From Ardenticatenales bacterium (GTDB lineage Bacteria > Chloroflexota > Anaerolineae > Ardenticatenales > Ardenticatenaceae): DNA of 64,000 nucleotides. Location: positions 124,001-188,000 of the forward strand of contig JACKAZ010000003.1 of assembly GCA_020634795.1 (NCBI GenBank), in the 5' to 3' direction. Every line of letters starts with the position of its first letter. The stretch's first letter is position 1. A program made the position numbers and the translations under genes. Below, piece by piece: positions 43,054-49,894 of this stretch. The notes below the pieces were generated by a model. That model worked only from the letters and a program-made list of their open reading frames with translations, was not told where the DNA came from and did not search any database.

Positions 43054-44067
43054 ATGGGGAGCTATCCCTTCACCGCCATTGTGGGGCAGCCGGAGCTGAA
43101 GCTATCGCTGCTACTCTGCGTCACCGATCCCACCATTGGGGGAGTGATGGTGATGGGCCATCGCGGCACCGGCAAGAGTACGGCGGTGCGTGCCTTGGCC
43201 GCTTTGTTGCCCCCTATGGCGGTGGTGCGGGGCTGTCCCTACCACTGTGATCCGGCCGCCCCGTCCCCGCTCTGTCCCCATTGTGCTAAGCAGCCCGACC
43301 CGTTTCCCAGTCATCAGATGGCCGTGCCCGTGGTCGATCTGCCCCTCGGCGCGACCGAGGATCGGGTGGTCGGGGCGCTGGATATCGAGCGGGCGTTGGT
43401 GGAAGGGGTGCAAGCCTTTGCGCCCGGTCTGCTGGCCCGCGCCAATCGCGGCTTCCTCTATATCGACGAGGTCAATCTGCTCGAAGACCATCTCGTCGAT
43501 CTGTTGTTGGATGTGGCGGCCAGCGGCATCAATGTGGTGGAACGGGAGGGGCTGAGCGTTCGTCACCCCGCCCGTTTCGTTTTGGTGGGCAGCGGCAACC
43601 CCGAAGAGGGCGATTTGCGGCCCCAACTGCTGGACCGCTTTGGCCTCCACGCCCAAATCACCACCATCGAAGATGTGGCGGAGCGGATTGAGATTGTGCG
43701 TCGCCGCCGCGCCTTCGATGCCGATCCCCAAGCCTTCATCGATCATTGGGAGCCGACCCAAGCCCGAATGCGTGAGCGTTTGGCCGCGGCCAAAGCGGCA
43801 TTGCCCGCAGTGATTTTGACCGATGCCGCGATTGTCATGGCGGCTCGACTCTGCGTGGCGCTGGCGGTGGATGGTCACCGTGGGGAAATAACGCTCTGTC
43901 GCGCGGCGGTGGCACTGGCGGCGCTCGAAGGGCGTGAAGCTGCCACGGCCACCGACGTGAAACGTGTTGCCTCCTTGACGTTGCGCCACCGGCTTCGCAA
44001 AGACCCCCTAGAAAGCAGCGGCGACGACGCCCGCATCCGACGGGCGCTCCAAGAGCTGCCGGCGTGA
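43054..44067 (+). CDS. bchI: Magnesium chelatase AAA+ subunit BchI
   Basis: A protein of about 337 residues. It begins YPFTAIVGQPELK, then Walker A GHRGTGKSTAVRAL, Walker B GFLYIDEVNLLEDH and the sensor segment LVGSGNPEEGDLRPQLLDRFG. BchI forms the ATPase ring that drives Mg insertion by BchH. A four-cysteine insert (CPYHC and CPHC near residues 63-82) could bind zinc, as seen in many members. The ATG at 43054 matches the family N-terminus; a GTG at 42994 without a ribosome site is an alternative. It overlaps bchD by four bases. Confidence 0.94.
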   Translation: MGSYPFTAIVGQPELKLSLLLCVTDPTIGGVMVMGHRGTGKSTAVRALAALLPPMAVVRGCPYHCDPAAPSPLCPHCAKQPDPFPSHQMAVPVVDLPLGATEDRVVGALDIERALVEGVQAFAPGLLARANRGFLYIDEVNLLEDHLVDLLLDVAASGINVVEREGLSVRHPARFVLVGSGNPEEGDLRPQLLDRFGLHAQITTIEDVAERIEIVRRRRAFDADPQAFIDHWEPTQARMRERLAAAKAALPAVILTDAAIVMAARLCVALAVDGHRGEITLCRAAVALAALEGREAATATDVKRVASLTLRHRLRKDPLESSGDDARIRRALQELPA

Positions 44068-45902
44068 ACGCCACGCTGCTGCCCCTGCCCGCGCTCGTTG
44101 GCCTGGATGTTGCGAAACAAGCCCTCCTTCTCTTGGCGGTTGAACCCCGTTTGCGAGGCGTTGTCTTCGCCGCCCCAGCCGGCACGGGCAAATCCAGCTT
44201 GGCACGGGGGCTGCGCGACCTGCTCGGCACCGATACCCCCTTTATCGACCTGCCCCCCGCCACCGACGAGGAAAACCTGCTCGGCGGACTGGATATTGAG
44301 GCGACCCTGCGCACGGGCCGTCGGGTGGCGCGCGCCGGTGTGCTGGCCCGTGCCGATGGGGGGATCGTCAATGTCGATGGCTTAAATCTGCTGCCGGACG
44401 GGACGGCCAATCTGCTGCTCGCCACTTTGGATAGGGGCGAGGTGGCGGTGGAGCGGGAAGGGTTGAGTCTGCGCATGGCGGCCACGTTCAGCGTGGTGGC
44501 ATCCTACGACCCGGCGGAGGGGCAACCTCGCAACCACCTGCTCGACCGCGTCGCTCTTCACGTCCATTTGTGGGATGCGCCCGAACTGTCGGCGCGCCGC
44601 GCGGTGGTGCGGCAGAATCTGCGGCCAGCGCCCGTAGAGTGGGAGACGGAGCTGGCCCTGATGCGCGCCGTGGTGGCGGCGGCGCGTGCGCAATTGCCAG
44701 CGGTGACAATTTCGGATGAGCAGATCGCGCAGCTTACGCGGAGTGCCCTGGCCTGTGGCGTGGGGGGCCATCGGGCCGATCTCTTCGCCCTTTATGCCGC
44801 GCGGGCGGCGGCGGCACTCGCCCTGCGCGATCGGGTGGAAGCGGACGATCTGGCGTTGGCCGCCCGGCTGGTGATCCTCCCCCGCGCGACCCGCCTGCCC
44901 GACCCTGTGGACGCCGCGCCACCCCCCGATCTTCCCGAGCAACCGCAACCCCCACCGTCGGCGGAACCGCCCGATGAAAGTGAGGGCCAGTCGGAGAGAG
45001 CCACCCGCCTGCCGGAAGAGCAGCGCTTCTCGCCGCTCGTCAGCGCTCTGCCCGACGCCCTGATCGCCCTGCCCTTCCGCGACAATCTGCGCCGCGGACG
45101 CAGCGGATCACGCGGCAGCACGCGGGGCAAACGGGGCCGTCACCTGCGCAGCGGGCCGGGCGATCCCCGTCGCCAACGCATCGATGTGGCCGCGACGCTC
45201 CGCGCGGCGGCGCCGTGGCAGCCCATGCGCACCACGCCCGAACGTCGTCAGTCACAGGCGACCAACGGGCGGCAGCATACGGACCTCGCCCTGCGTACCT
45301 CCGATCTCCGCGTCAAGGAATTTCGTAGCAAGGCGGGCGCGCTCTTCCTCTTTGCGGTCGATGCGAGCGGCAGCATGGCGCTCCACCGGATGCGACAGGC
45401 GAAGGGGGCGGTTCACGCGCTGCTCCAGCAGGCCTATGTGAAGCGAGATCGAGTGGCGCTGCTGGCCTTTCGTGGGGAAAGGGCCGAGCTGTTGATGCCG
45501 CCGTCGCAGAGTGTGGAGCTGGCGCGACGGGCGTTGGATCTGCTGCCGACCGGCGGCGGCACCCCCCTGGCCAGCGCCCTGCTGCTGGCGCTGGATGTGG
45601 CGCGTCAAGCGCGCAGCCGCGGCATCATGCAAACGGTCTTGGTGCTGCTGACGGACGGACGGGCCAATGTGCCCGCCACGCCGGGGGCCGACGTGGCCCA
45701 AGAGCTGGCGCTATTGGCGCGCCATGTTGCCACAGTCCCTGGGTTGCAATGTATGGTCGTCGATACCCAGCGCAGGTACCTGAGCCAAGGCGAGGCGCAG
45801 CGACTGGCCGAATGGCTGGACGGCAGTTACAGCTATCTGCCACGTGCCAGCGGGGAAGAGATCGCCGAGCGGGTGAAGCGGGGGGTCGAGCGGACGGAGT
45901 GA
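44064..45902 (+). CDS. bchD: Magnesium chelatase subunit BchD
   Basis: A 612-residue partner of BchI. The N-terminal AAA-like part has APAGTGKSSLARGL. A proline- and acid-rich linker near residues 275-320 (PPPDLPEQPQPPPSAEPP) separates it from a basic stretch and the C-terminal von Willebrand A domain with MIDAS motif DASGSM near residue 434 and TGGGTPLASAL. It bridges BchI and BchH. It starts at a GTG overlapping the bchI stop. The downstream gap to 46088 shows no terminator. Confidence 0.95.
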   Translation: MNATLLPLPALVGLDVAKQALLLLAVEPRLRGVVFAAPAGTGKSSLARGLRDLLGTDTPFIDLPPATDEENLLGGLDIEATLRTGRRVARAGVLARADGGIVNVDGLNLLPDGTANLLLATLDRGEVAVEREGLSLRMAATFSVVASYDPAEGQPRNHLLDRVALHVHLWDAPELSARRAVVRQNLRPAPVEWETELALMRAVVAAARAQLPAVTISDEQIAQLTRSALACGVGGHRADLFALYAARAAAALALRDRVEADDLALAARLVILPRATRLPDPVDAAPPPDLPEQPQPPPSAEPPDESEGQSERATRLPEEQRFSPLVSALPDALIALPFRDNLRRGRSGSRGSTRGKRGRHLRSGPGDPRRQRIDVAATLRAAAPWQPMRTTPERRQSQATNGRQHTDLALRTSDLRVKEFRSKAGALFLFAVDASGSMALHRMRQAKGAVHALLQQAYVKRDRVALLAFRGERAELLMPPSQSVELARRALDLLPTGGGTPLASALLLALDVARQARSRGIMQTVLVLLTDGRANVPATPGADVAQELALLARHVATVPGLQCMVVDTQRRYLSQGEAQRLAEWLDGSYSYLPRASGEEIAERVKRGVERTE

Positions 45903-46088
45903 GGGTGGGCACAAGAGGAATGGGGAACGTTCGAGCGTTGGAACCGGCGTGAAGGGGGCCGGGCGCTTAGGGCGCTGACGGGGGATGTTAGGAAAGCGGG
46001 CAATGGGTGATCAAGGTGGTTGGTGGACAGAGCGGGTGGGGTGTGCATTGCCAAGCGACGAAATCAGCCATGGTATCCCATGCGCCAT

Positions 46089-47243
46089 TCACTCCCCCCG
46101 ACGTGGGGGCGGCAGCACCCCCAAGGCGGCCCCGATCGACTGCTTCACGACGGGGGGGGCGATTGCGGCCAATCGCCAGAGCACTGTCCAGAGCTGCGGG
46201 CGCTGATGACGATAGAGCGAGCGGGCGAGGCGAGCGCGCCGTTGGAGCGACTGTCCCAGTGGCCCCCCCACGATGCGATCGCGGTAATCGGCGAAGGAGA
46301 AGTCGTCGCGTTGTACTGCTTCGTGCAGCATGGTGGCGGCCAGCGCCCCGTACTCCATGCCGTACGAGATCCCTTCGGCGAAGAGGGGATCGACCCCTGC
46401 CGCATCCCCCACCAGCAGGAGGCGTGGGCGGGAAAACTCGGCATCGGGGTTGAACCAACGCACCGGGTGCCCTTCCAACCGCCTCTCCGCTTGGCGTACC
46501 CCCCGTCGTGTCAAGCCCATTTCGAACTGCCCCCGGAGCTGACCCCGCTTGGGCCGGCCCTCCGTGGCGATGCGACTGTCAAAGATGCCCCGATTGACAA
46601 AGGGCTGGCCGTCGATGAGGCACGGAAAATCCCACGTATAGCCCTGCACCCCATCGATGATGCACGAAAAGTCGAAGTAGGCGCCCTTGCGGTCGACATG
46701 GGGATGACTCGGTGTCATGACGTGGAGCAGCCGTGCAACCCCCACGGTGCTCCGCATCGACAGCCGCTGGCGCACCGTGCTGTTGGCGCCGTCGGCCCCC
46801 ACCACGGCCTTCACTTGGTAGCTTCCTCGTGTGGTGCGAAGTTCAACCGACGCGGCGTGCAATTGGAGGTCGAGCAACCGTTCGTTGGCGTGGAGTCGGA
46901 GACCCCGTTGGTGGGCCGCATCGGCCAGCGCACTGTCGAAGTCGGCCCGTTGCACGATCCGCATCGCGTTGGGGTAGCGGGTCTGGAACACGCAGTGCCC
47001 CAGCCGAAAGTGGAGCGTGTCGATAGACGTGGCCGGTACGTTGATGGCGAGGCCCAGCGCGCGTAGCTGTTCCTCGCCATGAAAGGTCACACCCCCACCA
47101 CAGAGCTTGTGGCGGGGGTGAATGGCCGATTCGAAGATGACCGTTTGGGCGGCGAGTTCGGGGGCTAGGCGCTGGAGATGGAGGGCGGTTGCCAACCCGG
47201 CAGGCCCCGCACCGATGATCGCAATCTGATAATCGTCAGCCAT
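46089..47243 (-). CDS. Geranylgeranyl-reductase-family flavoprotein (second copy, divergent)
   Basis: A 384-residue FAD-dependent oxidoreductase. It has the N-terminal IAIIGAGPAGLATALHLQ, then HKLCGGGVTFHGEEQL, the central GADGANSTVRQRL and LLVGDAAGVDPLFAEGISYGMEYG. It belongs to the geranylgeranyl reductase family but differs clearly from the BchP at 26334-27563. It could reduce an isoprenoid side chain of a quinone, carotenoid or lipid. It lies 12 bases after a methyltransferase gene in the lhaA-like operon. Confidence 0.85.
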   Translation of the reverse strand: MADDYQIAIIGAGPAGLATALHLQRLAPELAAQTVIFESAIHPRHKLCGGGVTFHGEEQLRALGLAINVPATSIDTLHFRLGHCVFQTRYPNAMRIVQRADFDSALADAAHQRGLRLHANERLLDLQLHAASVELRTTRGSYQVKAVVGADGANSTVRQRLSMRSTVGVARLLHVMTPSHPHVDRKGAYFDFSCIIDGVQGYTWDFPCLIDGQPFVNRGIFDSRIATEGRPKRGQLRGQFEMGLTRRGVRQAERRLEGHPVRWFNPDAEFSRPRLLLVGDAAGVDPLFAEGISYGMEYGALAATMLHEAVQRDDFSFADYRDRIVGGPLGQSLQRRARLARSLYRHQRPQLWTVLWRLAAIAPPVVKQSIGAALGVLPPPRRGE

Positions 47244-47255
47244 GAACCGTCACGC

Positions 47256-48032
47256 TCAGAATTGCGTGACGTTCAATAGGAAACGTCGTTCGACCGGCTG
47301 CGCACGCGCTAAATCGCCCCACTGTGCGGTCGCCCACTCATGAACACGACCAACCGCAGCCTGCAGCAGTCCATCGTCCAAAGCCCACGTTTCGGCATCC
47401 GCGCGGCTCATCATGCCCTGGAGTATCGCCGCCGGGGAGCTTGACTCAAGCCAGCAGGCGACCACCTGCTCGGCTTGGGCGGTGCCGCCCATCGCGGCCA
47501 GTGCTTGGGGAATGGAGGCGCGGGCCGCGGGCGGCTGGGCGTCGGGGAGCAGCGCCATCACGGCGATACGCAGTTGATGGCGCAGTTGGCCCGCGATAGA
47601 ATCGGGATCGGTCTGATCGCGCCCTTGAATGAAGAGGCCCCCGGGACGGAGCACTCGCACGATCTCGCTGAGGGCCAGCCGCCAATCGGGGATAAGATGG
47701 AGCACGTGAACCGCCATCACGCCCGCCATGCTGCTGCTTTTCACGGGGAGCGACTGAATGTCCCCCCGTAGCAGCATGATCGGCGCGTCGGCTGTGGGCG
47801 GCACTTCTCGCAGCATCTCTTGCGACAGATCGATTCCCACGACCCGGCCCCCGGCGGCAGCGATGGGACGGGCGATGCGTCCGGTGCCCACCCCCAACTC
47901 CAAGAGACGCGCGCCGCGACCCAGCCGCGCGACCACCGCTCGGCCAATTTGGGCCGACACCCACGGCGGGTGTGCCCGCTGTTTGGCATAATCCTGGGCG
48001 ACCCGCTCGTTGAAGGCGAAATCGAGGGGCAT
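47256..48032 (-). CDS. Class I SAM-dependent methyltransferase
   Basis: A 258-residue methyltransferase. Motif I is LLELGVGTGRIARPIA near residue 43, followed by VVGIDLSQEML, a motif II-like MAGVMAVHVLHLIPDW and VRVLRPGGLFIQG. The Methyltransf_11 type fits UbiE-like or small-molecule enzymes. It does not resemble Mg-protoporphyrin methyltransferase BchM in its acceptor part. It starts four bases after the lhaA-like gene and precedes the geranylgeranyl-reductase-like gene, so a shared isoprenoid or pigment substrate is plausible. The substrate is unknown. Confidence 0.82.
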   Translation of the reverse strand: MPLDFAFNERVAQDYAKQRAHPPWVSAQIGRAVVARLGRGARLLELGVGTGRIARPIAAAGGRVVGIDLSQEMLREVPPTADAPIMLLRGDIQSLPVKSSSMAGVMAVHVLHLIPDWRLALSEIVRVLRPGGLFIQGRDQTDPDSIAGQLRHQLRIAVMALLPDAQPPAARASIPQALAAMGGTAQAEQVVACWLESSSPAAILQGMMSRADAETWALDDGLLQAAVGRVHEWATAQWGDLARAQPVERRFLLNVTQF

Positions 48033-48036
48033 CAGC

Positions 48037-49425
48037 TTAGACGACGGCCCCAGAGTCCATCGCGCGGGTGAAGTCGCTGCGCGTCAGGTAAGATTGTTGA
48101 ATCCCATGGAACCGTTCGACGCTCAATCGCATGATGATCAGGGCACTGGTCAACATAACCACCGCCTCGAATCCGAAGAAGAGGGTGTAGCCGAGTGCGG
48201 GGCTGACCAAGCCCGTTTCGATCAGCCCGGTATGGAGCAGCCCACTGCTGATCGACGACGCCCCGTTACCAAAGGCCTGCGCCATGCCCCACATTCCCAT
48301 GTAGAGGCCGGTTGCCCCTTCGACAGTCATGTCCATCATCATCGAGAGGGCGCCGACATTGAAGAAGCCAGTGAAGAAGCCCATCAGCATCAGGCTGGGA
48401 CGTACCAGCGAGGCTTGCCCCGTGAACGAGGCGGCTGCCATCACGGCAAGGCCCGCCGCTGTGCCCAGACAGCCGAGGGTGGTGATGAACCGCTTGCTGA
48501 GCGGGAAGATCGAACTCGCGATGCCCATCAGGATCATACCGATCAGCACCCCGCCCCCCCAGACCTGCTGGAAACCGGTCGTCTCTTTGAGCGACATGCC
48601 GAAAGCCTCTCCGCCGAACACTTCGAGGATATTATCCTGCAGGAAGATGGCAAAGATGGCGAGGAAAACGAAGATGAAGAAGCCGCGTGCTTGGGAATTG
48701 TCACGCAGCGCGTTGGCGGCGGCACGGAGCGGATTGCGGGCGGGCGCGACCTGTTGGGCCGCCTCTAATGCCGCCGCCAGTTCGCCACTGGTAAGCCGTT
48801 TCTCGATCCCGATGATCCCGAGCACGGCCGAACCGATCACGATGAGGGGCGTCAGGTTGTAGAGCCGCTGCATCAACGCGGGTGTATATTCCGGCATGAC
48901 CTGCTGCATGATGACGGAAGCGATGATAGTACTTAGGATCGTAAAGGTCCAGACGACGGAGATAACCCCACCCCGTGTGCGCGAACTGGTCACCTCTGCG
49001 ATTAAGGAGTGGTGCGTGTCGCCCATGATCGCGATTGCGATACCGAAGGTGATGAGGGCCGCAAAGCCCCCCACGTAGCCCAAGGGATTGCCGTTGCCCA
49101 TGGCCACCGCAATCGAGGGCAACGTGAGAAAAATAAGGCTTCCGAGTACCGCCGCCATCAGCAGATAGGGGGTGCGCCGCAGCCCCCAGATGGGGTTGCG
49201 ATCTGCAAAGCGGCCAGCGATTACTTGGAAGGGGGAAAAGAAGTAGTGCAGCCCCAGCATGGTGGTTACCGCGAAGGCGGCCACGCCCAACTCCCCGATG
49301 GTGATTCGGTTGAAGTTGATGGTGAGGAGGGCGAACATCCAGCCGACACCCAGTTTGGGAAGGGCGAGCCGAAACGTTTTGACGAGACCGAGGAGCAGGG
49401 CCAAACCTCGTTGTAGGGCACGCAT
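48037..49425 (-). CDS. PucC/LhaA-family (BCD) membrane transporter-like protein 2
   Basis: A 462-residue twelve-helix protein of the BCD branch of the major facilitator superfamily. It shows VGWMFALLTINFNRITIGEL, LGLHYFFSPFQVIAGRFADR, RTPYLLMAAVLGSL and MGMWGMAQAFGNGASS. The RVMI/NRI pattern near residue 40 is typical of LhaA/PucC. AAAGGAAA lies upstream of the ATG. It heads a three-gene minus-strand operon and is the second BCD protein of the cluster; the two probably serve different antenna or pigment steps. Confidence 0.9.
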   Translation of the reverse strand: MRALQRGLALLLGLVKTFRLALPKLGVGWMFALLTINFNRITIGELGVAAFAVTTMLGLHYFFSPFQVIAGRFADRNPIWGLRRTPYLLMAAVLGSLIFLTLPSIAVAMGNGNPLGYVGGFAALITFGIAIAIMGDTHHSLIAEVTSSRTRGGVISVVWTFTILSTIIASVIMQQVMPEYTPALMQRLYNLTPLIVIGSAVLGIIGIEKRLTSGELAAALEAAQQVAPARNPLRAAANALRDNSQARGFFIFVFLAIFAIFLQDNILEVFGGEAFGMSLKETTGFQQVWGGGVLIGMILMGIASSIFPLSKRFITTLGCLGTAAGLAVMAAASFTGQASLVRPSLMLMGFFTGFFNVGALSMMMDMTVEGATGLYMGMWGMAQAFGNGASSISSGLLHTGLIETGLVSPALGYTLFFGFEAVVMLTSALIIMRLSVERFHGIQQSYLTRSDFTRAMDSGAVV

Positions 49426-49474
49426 GGGGATTTCCTTTCTCTGTCATCAGAAAGCGGTGGATCATACCAGGCGC

Positions 49475-49541
49475 ATTATAACAGGTAAACAATAGTTGCA
49501 CAATTGCTCTATCTCTTCGCATTACCTGTGCAATTACTCTA
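49475..49541 (-). promoter_or_regulatory. Promoter and direct repeats upstream of the lhaA-like gene
   Basis: On the minus strand a TATAAT lies at 49475-49480. Upstream, TTGCACAATTGCTCTA (49496-49511) and CTGTGCAATTACTCTA (49526-49541), read on the plus strand, agree at 12 of 16 positions and are spaced exactly 30 bases, about three helical turns. They overlap and precede the expected -35 region, the position of an activator or repressor site. Confidence 0.5.
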
Positions 49542-49569
49542 CGATCAGCCCATTTTCCGGCGTTGCACG

Positions 49570-49597
49570 AAAAGAGCGGAGCCAAAAGCTCCGCTCC
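49570..49597 (-). terminator. Rho-independent terminator of the 30-residue peptide gene
   Basis: On the minus strand GAGCGGAGC pairs perfectly with GCTCCGCTC over 9 bp around a 5-base loop, followed by TTTT. It lies about 45 bases after the peptide's stop codon. Confidence 0.85.
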
Positions 49598-49639
49598 GGT
49601 TCTACGTAGGCGATAACCCTACCTCAAGAACGCCGCTGC

Positions 49640-49732
49640 TTACCAGGGTGTCAGGACAAGAAGAACACCGATCCAGACCAGTACACCCACCGTCACGTAA
49701 ATCGGTAACATCGTATTATTGCGATTTCCCAT
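49640..49732 (-). CDS. 30-residue single-helix membrane peptide, monocistronic
   Basis: ATG to TAA encodes MGNRNNTMLPIYVTV then GVLVWIGVLLVLTPW. Residues 9-28 form one membrane helix with a polar N-terminus and an aromatic end. ATAGGAGG lies eight bases before the ATG, one of the best ribosome sites in the window. A TATAAT lies 39 bases upstream and a strong terminator downstream, so this tiny gene has its own transcription unit. It lies beside the lhaA-like operon. It may be an accessory helix of the reaction-centre/antenna complex; no family is recognised. Confidence 0.7.
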   Translation of the reverse strand: MGNRNNTMLPIYVTVGVLVWIGVLLVLTPW

Positions 49733-49770
49733 GCGTTGTGCCTCCTATAGCGTAAACTGGACTCTTGCCC

Positions 49771-49799
49771 ATTATACAATAATTCCGTGGCAGCGTCTA
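49771..49799 (-). promoter_or_regulatory. Promoter of the 30-residue peptide gene
   Basis: On the minus strand TATAAT (49771-49776) is preceded 17 bases upstream by TAGACG, a 4-of-6 match to TTGACA. Confidence 0.5.
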
Positions 49800-49894
49800 G
49801 TGGCAATTTGTAAGGGGTGCGCTTAACAGTTGAGCAACTTTGGTAGCTGCGTGAGATCGCAGTAGAGCGGGGGGATCAGCGCTACGTCTCTTCG

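Noticed and set aside
46089..47243. Second flavoprotein as BchP
   Set aside because: It is in the family, but the gene at 26334-27563 fits BchP much better in motifs and context.
47256..48032. Methyltransferase as BchM
   Set aside because: Only the general SAM motifs match; the acceptor part looks UbiE-like and the gene is not with bchH.
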